Source: Streptomyces venezuelae
GTDB taxonomy: Bacteria > Actinomycetota > Actinomycetes > Streptomycetales > Streptomycetaceae
NCBI RefSeq assembly: GCF_008642315.1
Contig: NZ_CP029192.1
Span: 5,580,001 to 5,644,000, forward strand
DNA length: 64,000 nucleotides
Direction of reading: 5' to 3'
In this document: piece by piece, positions 17,589 through 26,399 of the stretch
Numbering within the stretch: the stretch's first letter is position 1
Layout of the letters: the number at the start of each line of letters is the position of its first letter
Made by a program: the position numbers and the translations under genes
Notes under the pieces: generated by a model
Seen by the model: the letters and a program-made list of their open reading frames with translations, nothing else
Told to the model about the DNA's origin: nothing
The model's database searches: none

Positions 17589-17636
17589 CTCGCCTTTCCG
17601 AAGGTACTCACAAGGTCAGTGACGCGGGGCGGTGAC

Positions 17637-18107
17637 TCAGGGGTCTTCGGACGCCTGCTCCACCAGCGGGATGATCCGCAGCGGAACGGGGTTTTCCATG
17701 ACGATCGCCGTGGAAGCCCGGACGATGCCATCAAAGCCCACGACCCGGTCGATCACACGTTGGAGATCCGCGTTCGACCGGGCCACGAGGCGGCAGAGCA
17801 TATCGCCGTGACCGGTGATGGTGTGCAGTTCGAGCACCTCGGCGACGGACGCCAAATGGGCCCGTACGTCCGCCCCCTGGCCCTGTTTGATCTCCAGCGT
17901 CGCGAAGGCCGTCACCGGGTAGCCCAGCGCCGAGGGGTCCACCTCCGGGCCGAAGCCGCGGATGACTCCATTGGACTGAAGCCGGTCCATCCGCGCCTGC
18001 ACCGTGCCGCGCGCGACCCCGAGCCTGCGGGACGCCTCAAGAACCCCGATACGCGGCTCCCGCGCCAGGAGCACGATGAGTCTGCCGTCCAGATGATCGA
18101 TCGCCAT
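17637..18107 (-). CDS. Lrp/AsnC-family transcriptional regulator
   Basis: A 156-residue protein: N-terminal HTH (DHLDGRLIVLLAREPRIGVL, ASRRLGVARGTVQARMDRL) and a C-terminal RAM/ligand domain (AFATLEIKQGQG, LELHTITGHGDMLCRLVARS). I chose the ATG at 18107, with GGAGG close upstream; an earlier ATG at 18158 has no such site. It is divergent from hpd (121-base shared region) and could control it, the downstream transporter, or both. Lrp-type proteins usually sense amino acids, fitting tyrosine catabolism (inference). Confidence 0.9.
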   Translation of the reverse strand: MAIDHLDGRLIVLLAREPRIGVLEASRRLGVARGTVQARMDRLQSNGVIRGFGPEVDPSALGYPVTAFATLEIKQGQGADVRAHLASVAEVLELHTITGHGDMLCRLVARSNADLQRVIDRVVGFDGIVRASTAIVMENPVPLRIIPLVEQASEDP

Positions 18108-18174
18108 GCCGCCTCCAAGGTGGTCATGATGTACAGATAGCCCGCCCATCGTGGCCATGCACTGGGCAGATTGA

Positions 18175-19377
<1,203 letters not shown>

Positions 19378-19384
19378 GTGGTGT

Positions 19385-19408
19385 CCCGCGCCCCGTAAGG
19401 GGCGCGGG
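19385..19408. terminator. GC hairpin between hpd and the convergent TPR gene
   Basis: Perfect 10-bp arms (CCCGCGCCCC at 19385-19394 and complement at 19399-19408) with a GTAA loop. It resembles a degenerate copy of the GGGGCGCGGGGAACTGCGCG repeat family found elsewhere in the window. Confidence 0.7.
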
Positions 19409-19451
19409 GAGCTGCGTGCCCGGCCACGACGAACCCGCAGAGGCAGGCGCC

Positions 19452-20963
19452 TCAGCGCGCGGGGGCGGTCCGCGTCGCGCTGGGGGCGCTCTGCCGCTGC
19501 GACGGCTGTGTGCGTGGCTGCGTACGCGGCTGAGCGCGGGCCGGGGTCCGGAGGCGCGGGGCAGGCCGGCTGACCTGCCGCACGGGCTCCGGTGCGTACA
19601 CCTCGGCGGGCCCGCCCTCGGGCGGCTCACCCAGCGCCTCAAGCGCCCGCTCGGCCTCGGGCACGGCGAGCGGCGAGAAGTACGGATTGATGCGCAGCGC
19701 CTCGTTCAGGTGACGACGAGCCGCGCCGTAGTACTGCAACTCCCGCTCGATCGAACCCCGGTGGAAGGCGAACAGGGCGCTGCGCGGGCCCTTGTCCATC
19801 GCCTTCGTCACGAGCTTCAGGCCGGCCTCGCTCTCCCCGGACCGGTGCAGCGCCCAGCCCAGCGCGTCCGCCGTCTCGGGACTGCCGTGCCGCTTGTACT
19901 CCGCGGTCAGCCGCCCCACCGCCGCGTCGGCGTCACCGTGGTCCGCCTCGAAGAGGCCGAGGAGGCGTTCCTTGTTGATGCCGCGGGTTCTTTCCTGCTT
20001 CACCAGCGTGCGCAGTGCGTCGTACTGGGCATGTGCCGCCGGAACGAGTCGCAACGACTCGTACAACTCGCCCAGTTCCAGGGCGTATTCAGGCAGCGGG
20101 TGCTTCGTGAGCGCGGAGCGGTAGGCGAGCAGCGCCTCCGAGGAGCGGCCGAGCGCGGCGAGCGCGCGGCCCCGGCCCGCCATCGACGGGTGGTGCCCGG
20201 CGTCGGCGGCGAGCGCCGCGTCGTAGTGGCGCAGCGCCACCGTCGGCTCGCCCCGCTCCCACGCAAGCTCCGCGACCCGGTTCAGCGCCGCCGCCTTCGC
20301 CGCCGGCGCCACGGCGAGCGCCGCCGCGTCCGTGAGCGCGGCGTTCGCGTCCTCGCGCCAGCCCCGGTCGCGGTAGACCTGCCCGGACCGTGCGAGGACC
20401 GCACTGCCCGAACCCAGCTCCTGCAAGGACTCCAGGGCCCGGCCCACGCCCTTCGCGTCGCCGAGCCCGCTGTACGCGTCGATCAGCGCCGGATACGCCG
20501 TCCACCGCTTCGGCGCCTGCTTCACCGCGAGCTCGCCCCACTTGCGGGCCGAACGGAAGTCGCGGCGGGCGTTGGCGAGCGCGGCAAGCCCCGTCAGGGC
20601 CTCCGGGTTGCCCTCCGGCTTCGCCCGCAGGGACGTGTTCAGCGCACGGTCCGCCTTCGGGAAGTCCGCGAAGTCCGCGGTCCGCACGCCCCGCGCCACA
20701 TAGGCGGAGCCGAGCACCGCCCACGACTGCTCGTCCCCGGGGTGCGCCCGCACCTGCGCCTCGCGCTCGCCGATGAGCGCCGCCAGATCGGGCAGCGCCG
20801 CCGGAGCCCCCGTCCCCACGGCCGCCATCGCCCGTCCGGCCGGACCGAGCGCGGGCGGCTTCGCCTTCCCGCCGCCGTCCGCAGGCAGCAGCACCAGCAC
20901 ACCGCCGAGCACCACGCTCCCCGCCACGGAGCCGATCAGCACACGCTTCACCGAAGGCCTCAT
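19452..20963 (-). CDS. Tetratricopeptide-repeat protein, membrane-anchored
   Basis: A 503-residue protein with an N-terminal anchor (VLIGSVAGSVVLGGVLVLLP, residues 8-27) and a row of TPR-like helical pairs (for example DEQSWAVLGSAYVARGV; PEALTGLAALANARRDF; SEALLAYRSALTKHP; ARRHLNEALRINPYFSPLAV). It ends in a basic, Pro/Gln/Thr-rich low-complexity tail with an RTQPRTQP repeat. I chose the ATG at 20963. TPR arrays bind partner proteins; the partner is unknown. It is divergent from the FAD oxidase. Confidence 0.82.
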   Translation of the reverse strand: MRPSVKRVLIGSVAGSVVLGGVLVLLPADGGGKAKPPALGPAGRAMAAVGTGAPAALPDLAALIGEREAQVRAHPGDEQSWAVLGSAYVARGVRTADFADFPKADRALNTSLRAKPEGNPEALTGLAALANARRDFRSARKWGELAVKQAPKRWTAYPALIDAYSGLGDAKGVGRALESLQELGSGSAVLARSGQVYRDRGWREDANAALTDAAALAVAPAAKAAALNRVAELAWERGEPTVALRHYDAALAADAGHHPSMAGRGRALAALGRSSEALLAYRSALTKHPLPEYALELGELYESLRLVPAAHAQYDALRTLVKQERTRGINKERLLGLFEADHGDADAAVGRLTAEYKRHGSPETADALGWALHRSGESEAGLKLVTKAMDKGPRSALFAFHRGSIERELQYYGAARRHLNEALRINPYFSPLAVPEAERALEALGEPPEGGPAEVYAPEPVRQVSRPAPRLRTPARAQPRTQPRTQPSQRQSAPSATRTAPAR

Positions 20964-21069
20964 GACGTCACTGTGCGCCAATGCGTTCAATACGAAGAGC
21001 ACATCCCGGCCTGCGGGACGGCGTCGCACACGGGTTCACACCGATGGCCCCGAGTGCGAGGCTGTGATC

Positions 21070-22440
21070 ATGAGCCGCACTCTCGTCGAACTCCTCCAGG
21101 CCGGTCTCCCCGCCGAGGCGGTCCTCACCGACCCGGACGTCACCGCCTCGTACGCGCACGACATGGCGAGCTTCTGCGAGGCGGGCGACCCGGCCGTCGT
21201 GGTCCTGCCCCGCACCGTCGAGCAGGTGCAGCACGTCATGCGCACCGCCACCGAGCTGCGCGTCCCCGTCGTCCCGCAGGGCGCCCGCACCGGCCTGTCC
21301 GGCGCCGCGAACGCCAGCGACGGCTGCATCGTCCTGTCCCTCGTCAAGATGGACCGCATCCTGGAGATCAGCCCCGTCGACCGCATCGCCGTCGTCGAAC
21401 CGGGCGTCGTCAACGCCGCGCTGTCCCGCGCGGTCGGCGAGCACGGCCTGTACTACCCGCCGGACCCCTCCAGCTGGGAGACCTGCACCATCGGCGGGAA
21501 CATCGGCACCGCCTCCGGAGGCCTGTGCTGCGTGAAGTACGGCGTCACCGCCGAGTACGTCCTCGGCCTCGACGTCGTCCTCGCCGACGGGCGGCTCATG
21601 AGCACCGGCCGCCGCACCGCCAAGGGCGTCGCCGGATACGACCTGACGCGGCTCTTCGTCGGCTCCGAGGGCAGCCTCGGCATCGTCGTCCGCGCCGTCC
21701 TCGCGCTCAAGCCGCAGCCGCCCCAACAGCTCGTCCTGGCCGCCGAGTTCCCCTCGGTGCGGGCCGCCTGCGACGCCGTCTGCACGATCATGGAAGGCGG
21801 CCACGTCCCTTCGCTCCTCGAACTGATGGACCGTACGACGGTGAAGGCCGTCAACGCGCTGGCCCAGATGGGCCTGCCCGAGACCACCGAGGCGCTCCTC
21901 CTCGCCGCCTTCGACACCCCGGACCCCGCCGCCGACCTCGCCGCCGTGGGCGCGCTCTGCGAGGCCGCGGGCGCCACCCAGGTCGTCCCGGCCGAGGACG
22001 CCGCCGAGTCGGAAATGCTGCTCCAGGCGCGGCGGTTGTCCCTCAGCGCGCTCGAAGCCATCAAGGGCAGCACGATGATCGACGACGTGTGCGTGCCGCG
22101 CTCCAAGCTCGCCGAGATGCTCGAAGGCGTCGAGCGCATCGGCGAGAAGTACGGCCTCACCGTCGGGGTCTGCGCGCACGCGGGCGACGGCAACACCCAC
22201 CCCACCGTCTGCTTCGACGCGACGGACCCCGACGAGGGCAGGCGCGCCCGCGAGTCCTTCGACGAGATCATGGCCCTCGGCCTCGAACTCGGCGGCACCA
22301 TCACCGGCGAACACGGTGTCGGCGTCCTCAAGAAGGAGTGGCTGGCGCGCGAGATCGGCCCGGTGGGAGTGGAGATGCAGCAGGCCGTCAAGGCGGCCTT
22401 CGACCCGCACTCACTCCTCAACCCGGGCAAACTGTTCTGA
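21070..22440 (+). CDS. FAD-binding oxidoreductase, glycolate oxidase/D-lactate dehydrogenase type (GlcD-like)
   Basis: A 456-residue protein with a PCMH FAD-binding domain (VVPQGARTGLSGAAN; TIGGNIGTASGGLCCVKYG; LFVGSEGSLGIVVRAVLAL) and the FAD-oxidase C-terminal domain (VGVCAHAGDGNTHP; GTITGEHGVGVLKKEWL; NPGKLF at the end). This family oxidises 2-hydroxyacids such as glycolate or D-lactate. No GlcE/GlcF subunits are adjacent. I used the ATG at 21070; a GTG two codons earlier is possible. Confidence 0.93.
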   Translation: MSRTLVELLQAGLPAEAVLTDPDVTASYAHDMASFCEAGDPAVVVLPRTVEQVQHVMRTATELRVPVVPQGARTGLSGAANASDGCIVLSLVKMDRILEISPVDRIAVVEPGVVNAALSRAVGEHGLYYPPDPSSWETCTIGGNIGTASGGLCCVKYGVTAEYVLGLDVVLADGRLMSTGRRTAKGVAGYDLTRLFVGSEGSLGIVVRAVLALKPQPPQQLVLAAEFPSVRAACDAVCTIMEGGHVPSLLELMDRTTVKAVNALAQMGLPETTEALLLAAFDTPDPAADLAAVGALCEAAGATQVVPAEDAAESEMLLQARRLSLSALEAIKGSTMIDDVCVPRSKLAEMLEGVERIGEKYGLTVGVCAHAGDGNTHPTVCFDATDPDEGRRARESFDEIMALGLELGGTITGEHGVGVLKKEWLAREIGPVGVEMQQAVKAAFDPHSLLNPGKLF

Positions 22441-22486
22441 CCTGCGCGTGTATGTGTCTCCGTGGTCGCCCCCGTGGCGGCGGAGT

Positions 22487-22972
22487 TCACTCACCGTCCT
22501 TGGACTCGTCCGAGGGCCACGGGTCGCGCAGCCACAGCTCGTCCACACGGCCACGGCCCGATGCGGGTGCGAGCAGCTCGGCGAGGCCGTCGTCGATGCC
22601 GAGCTGCTCGGCCTCAGAGCCCGGAGGGACCACCCGCAGCGTCCGCTCGAGCCACGCCGACACCGCGGCGGCCGGGGCCTCCAGGAGCGCGTCGCCGTCC
22701 GGTGAACTCAGCGCCATCAGGACGACGCTGCGCCCCTCCACCTTCGTCGGCCAGACCCGCACGTCGCCGTGGCCGCACGGCCTGAACACCCCCTCCACGA
22801 GGAGCTCGCGGGCGAACGTCCAGTTCACCGGATGCTCGGAGCCGATGTGGAAGGCGATGTGGACGGCGTAGGGGTCGGCGGTGCGGTAGGTGAGGCGGGC
22901 CGGGACGGGGACGGCCCGTTCCGGCGACAGGACGAGTTTGAGCTCCAGCTCGCGTTCCACCACGGAGTGCAT
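22487..22972 (-). CDS. ssgG: SsgA-like sporulation and cell-division protein, probably SsgG
   Basis: A 161-residue protein of the actinomycete-specific SsgA-like (SALP) family: VPVPARLTYRTADPYAVHIA, FHIGSEHPVNWTFARELL and the conserved WPTKVEGRSVVLMALSSPDG. SALPs position division septa and handle peptidoglycan in sporulating hyphae. The gene context beside the GlcD-like oxidase and hpd, as I recall it, is that of S. coelicolor SCO2924 (ssgG), whose loss causes skipped septa and enlarged spores. Alternatives are other SALP paralogues. It is convergent with the oxidase, with no clear terminator in the 46-base gap. Confidence 0.85.
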   Translation of the reverse strand: MHSVVERELELKLVLSPERAVPVPARLTYRTADPYAVHIAFHIGSEHPVNWTFARELLVEGVFRPCGHGDVRVWPTKVEGRSVVLMALSSPDGDALLEAPAAAVSAWLERTLRVVPPGSEAEQLGIDDGLAELLAPASGRGRVDELWLRDPWPSDESKDGE

Positions 22973-23250
22973 GTCGATGCCCTTCCTTCTCCTCGTAGCT
23001 CACGTAGGGGCCCTGGGAGCGGACCCGTACGAGTGGAGAGCGCGAGATCGCCCGAGCATTACGCGGGTTCCGGAAAATTTCTCCGGACGACTTCACGGCG
23101 GTGGCCGGGAGGGGGCGCGGGAGACGCGGGGGTTGTGTGGGGAGCGTGCCCGGAAAGTGGTCCGTAGGGCGGGACCCGCTCTACGGGACACGGAGGTCTG
23201 ATAGATGTGGAGCCCCCAGAAGACCCCCGAGCAGATACGGGACGACGGAC

Positions 23251-24870
23251 ATGAGCGCCCCAACTCCGGCCCCAGGCGACGACCGGCCGCGCGAAGGCTA
23301 CTACCCCGACCCGTCCATTCCCGGATATGTCCGGTACTGGAACGGTGCCGCCTGGGTGCCCGGTACGAGCCGTCCCGCGCCGTCCGACGGCGAGCCGCTG
23401 CCGCCTCCGCCCGGCGCGGGCGCGGGTGCCGGCGCCGCCCCGGCGGCCGGTGCTCCCGTCGCCGCCGCGGAGGAGACGGGTCCCGTCTTCTTCGACGAGG
23501 CGCCGCACGCGGGCCAGTCCGAGCAAGGGGACCCCGAGACGGGCCGGTTCGAGGCGGCGCGGCCCGGGGCGAACCCGGGCGGAGCGGCGAACCCCGGCGG
23601 CGCCGACCAGCACGGGGCGCGGCCCGAGCCCGCCTCCGCCTGGCACGCCGACGCGGGCCGCCAGACCGGCCTCGGCGGGGAGCCGGACCACAAGGTGTCC
23701 TGGGGCGGTGCGCCCGGCAGGCCCGACCCGCGGGTGCCGAACGACGCAGCCCCGCGCCCGGCCGACGAGGCCGCGCCGGAGCGGGCCCCCGAGGCCCCGG
23801 GAGTCCCCGAGGCGTCGCACGGCGACAGCAACCCGGGCACCGTCACGATCCGCGCGGTCGAGCCGGGCGCCGCGAAGCCGACGGCGGGCGAGGGCACGGT
23901 GACGTTCCGTCGGCCGACCGGGCCGGTGCCGCCCGCGGCCGCCAAGCCCGGCGGCCGTGCCACACCCGCGCCGACGCCCGGCACCGACGGCACGATGTCG
24001 ATCCGCGCGATCCGTCCCAAGTCGGGGCAGCAGGGCGGCCGGACCGCCGCGGCCGCGCAGCCCTCCGTGCCGCAGCAGGGGGGAACACCCCCGCAGGCCC
24101 AGGGCCAAGGCCAGGCCCAGCACCCGCAGACCCAGCACCCGCAGGCCGCCCAGCCCCAGCCCGCACCGCAGCCCGCGCCCGCCGCCCAGCCCTCCGTGCC
24201 CGCCCAGGGCGGCGCCCCCGCCCCCGTCACCTCGGGGCCCGGCGGCGGCTCGCCCTCCTGGGCCCAGCAGGTGCACCAGCTCGCGCAGCCGCCCGCCGTC
24301 CCGGGGCAGCAGGGCGAGGGGCAGCCCGTCGTGCCGTGGAAGCCGGTCGCCGAGGACCCGTTCCTCGCGGTCGCCCAGGCCCAGGCCGCGGCCCGCCCCG
24401 CCGGACTCGGCAGGCGTCTCGCCGCACGGCTCATCGACACCGTCGTGCTCGTCGCCGTCACCGGCGCCGCCGCGCTGCCGCTCGGCACCAAGGCCGCCGA
24501 TCACATCGACAGCAAGATCGACGCGGCGAAGCTCTCCGGCGAGAAGACGACGGTCTGGCTCCTCGACGGCACCACCGCGGGCTACTTCGGTCTGATCCTC
24601 GCCGTCCTGCTGCTCTTCGGCGTCGTCTACGAAGCGCTGCCCACCGCCAAGTGGGGCCGCACCCTCGGCAAGAAGGTGTGCGGCATCGAGGTGCGAGACA
24701 TCGAGGAGCACGAGGCGCCGACGTTCGGGGCGGCGCTGAAGCGCTGGCTGGTGTACAGCATCCCGGGCGTCCTGGTGATCGGCGTCGTCGGCGTGGTGTG
24801 GTGCGTCTTCGACCGGCCGTGGCGCCAGTGCTGGCACGACAAGGCGGCGAACACGTTCGTGGCGGGGTGA
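23251..24870 (+). CDS. RDD-family membrane protein with N-terminal DUF2510 module
   Basis: A 539-residue protein. The N-terminus (REGYYPDPSIPGYVRYWNGA, about residues 14-33) is a DUF2510 module. It is followed by about 350 residues of Ala/Pro/Gly/Gln-rich linker containing repeats such as QTQHPQAAQPQPAPQPAP. The C-terminal RDD domain has at least two membrane helices (GLGRRLAARLIDTVVLVAV; GLILAVLLLFGVVYEALP) and ends RPWRQCWHDKAANTFV. The family is thought to transport or sense small molecules. The ATG at 23251 is not strongly supported by a ribosome site. A second RDD gene follows. Confidence 0.85.
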   Translation: MSAPTPAPGDDRPREGYYPDPSIPGYVRYWNGAAWVPGTSRPAPSDGEPLPPPPGAGAGAGAAPAAGAPVAAAEETGPVFFDEAPHAGQSEQGDPETGRFEAARPGANPGGAANPGGADQHGARPEPASAWHADAGRQTGLGGEPDHKVSWGGAPGRPDPRVPNDAAPRPADEAAPERAPEAPGVPEASHGDSNPGTVTIRAVEPGAAKPTAGEGTVTFRRPTGPVPPAAAKPGGRATPAPTPGTDGTMSIRAIRPKSGQQGGRTAAAAQPSVPQQGGTPPQAQGQGQAQHPQTQHPQAAQPQPAPQPAPAAQPSVPAQGGAPAPVTSGPGGGSPSWAQQVHQLAQPPAVPGQQGEGQPVVPWKPVAEDPFLAVAQAQAAARPAGLGRRLAARLIDTVVLVAVTGAAALPLGTKAADHIDSKIDAAKLSGEKTTVWLLDGTTAGYFGLILAVLLLFGVVYEALPTAKWGRTLGKKVCGIEVRDIEEHEAPTFGAALKRWLVYSIPGVLVIGVVGVVWCVFDRPWRQCWHDKAANTFVAG

Positions 24871-24967
24871 GCGGAGGGGGAGCGGGGAGTGAGCGGGGCC
24901 AGGGCCGGGTAACCCGGTCGGCCGCTCGCCGGATGCGGAGGCGGGGCCGTCGCGGTCGACTCGGGCC

Positions 24968-25633
24968 ATGAGCACCGAACCGCCGCAATACCCGCCGCCG
25001 GACGACGACCCGTTCAAGAAGCAGCCCCCGCAGCAGCCGCCGCACCAGCCCCCGCAGGGCGGCGGTTCCCCGTACGACACCCCGCCCCCGGGCAGCGGCT
25101 CGCCCTACGGCACCCCGCCCCCGCCCTATGGCGGCGACCCGTACGGCGGTGGACCCGGCGGCCACGGCGGGCCGGACCCGCTCGCCGGAATGCCTCCGCT
25201 GGCCGACAGCGGGAAGCGGGTGCTCGCCCGCATCATCGACATGATTCTGGTGGGCATCGTCGTAGGCCTGTTGACGTGGTTGTTCGGCACGTCGGAGTAC
25301 GACATCGACCCGGACAAGGTGAACACGGGCAAGTCGTTCGGCCAGTCACTGCTGGCCGCCGTGCTCTACATCGCGTACGACACCTTCATGATCTCCAAGA
25401 CCGGGCAGACGCTCGGCAAGAAGTGGCTGGGCATGCGGGTGGCCAACCTCAACGACGGGGCCACGCCGACCATGTCGACGGCGCTGGCCCGTGCGGCCGT
25501 CCTGTGGCTGCCGTTCGCGTTCTGCTGCGCCTGCATCTGGACGGCGATCTGTGGCGGCTGGAGCTTCTTCGACAAGCCCTACAAGCAGGGCCTGCACGAC
25601 AAGGCTGCCAAGACCGTGGTGGTCAGCGCGTAG
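24968..25633 (+). CDS. RDD-family membrane protein, proline-rich N-terminus
   Basis: A 221-residue protein: a Pro/Gly/Tyr-rich N-terminal 70 residues (QPPQQPPHQPPQGGG; SPYGTPPPPYGG repeats) and an RDD domain (SGKRVLARIIDMILVGIVVG; TGQTLGKKWLGMRVANL; KPYKQGLHDKAAKTVVV). It is a shorter paralogue of the preceding gene, 97 bases downstream, likely in the same transcript. Its end overlaps the convergent small membrane protein by 11 bases. Confidence 0.88.
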   Translation: MSTEPPQYPPPDDDPFKKQPPQQPPHQPPQGGGSPYDTPPPGSGSPYGTPPPPYGGDPYGGGPGGHGGPDPLAGMPPLADSGKRVLARIIDMILVGIVVGLLTWLFGTSEYDIDPDKVNTGKSFGQSLLAAVLYIAYDTFMISKTGQTLGKKWLGMRVANLNDGATPTMSTALARAAVLWLPFAFCCACIWTAICGGWSFFDKPYKQGLHDKAAKTVVVSA

Positions 25634-25919
25634 GTTCGCGCACGGAGTCGGCGAGCACGGGGTCGCGCTGCTCCGGCACGCGCTCGCCGGCGGAGGTGGT
25701 GACCGGCACGGCACGGGCGGCGGGCGCCGCGGCCTGTTTGGGCAGCGGGACCGTCATGGCGACCAGTAAGCCGAGGCCGAGGGCGGCCAGGGCTATCACC
25801 GCGATGCCCACTCCCGAGGCGGTCTGGGAGAGCAGGAGCATCGCGAGGGTCGAGAAGACGACGGTCACCGAACCGTAGGTGATCTGTGCGGTGGTCGGAC
25901 GTGGCATGGGACGCGGCAT
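25623..25919 (-). CDS. Small membrane protein of unknown function
   Basis: A 98-residue protein with two predicted membrane helices (YGSVTVVFSTLAMLLL and VGIAVIALAALGLGLLVAM) and a hydrophilic C-terminus. The start at 25919 has GAGGA about 11 bases upstream; an internal ATG at 25907 is possible. It overlaps the convergent RDD gene at the 3' ends. No family recognised. Confidence 0.6.
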   Translation of the reverse strand: MPRPMPRPTTAQITYGSVTVVFSTLAMLLLSQTASGVGIAVIALAALGLGLLVAMTVPLPKQAAAPAARAVPVTTSAGERVPEQRDPVLADSVREPTR

Positions 25920-26399
25920 GACGTGATCCGTCCTCGGCAGGGATCCCCCCACGGCTTGTGGCCGTGGGGGCGGATGCGGATGTATGAACGGCTGTATACG
26001 AATCAAAGGGGGCTCGACGGCGACGACTTGGGATGTGCCGTCACGCGCGGTAGCGCACCGTCGATTGACTCTATTCCGCTGCATGCCCGACGGGAACGTG
26101 CGGTAAGCGTGACCTAACCCACGGTGCCGGAGCACTGGGGGCGCACGGGTTCATGACGTCCACCAAGTGGACGGCGGGGCGCACCTGTTGACCTTCGTCG
26201 TGAGGCGGCGCTCCGTGTCCGGATAGCGGTTCCGCGCGTCTGCATAGTGCACTTGGCCTGTTCAAGTCAAGGACTGTCTTTTCTCCAGCACTTCCGGTCG
26301 AATGTCGTCACTTGTGACGCGTACATCGCGCGCGGACCTCCTCCGACCGGGAATTTCGGTCCGCCTATTCGCGCGGGGCGCGGGGGAGGACAGCATCAA
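25920..26399. promoter_or_regulatory. Divergent control region of the small membrane protein and the M6 protease
   Basis: A 480-base gene-free region. It holds a hairpin near 25946-25972 (CCCCCCACGG / CCGTGGGGGC type). An AT-richer stretch at 25980-26080 could carry a promoter, and TGGCCTGTTC at 26254-26263 fits the published AdpA consensus TGGCSNGWWY exactly. GGAGGA at 26386-26391 is the protease ribosome site. Confidence 0.45.
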
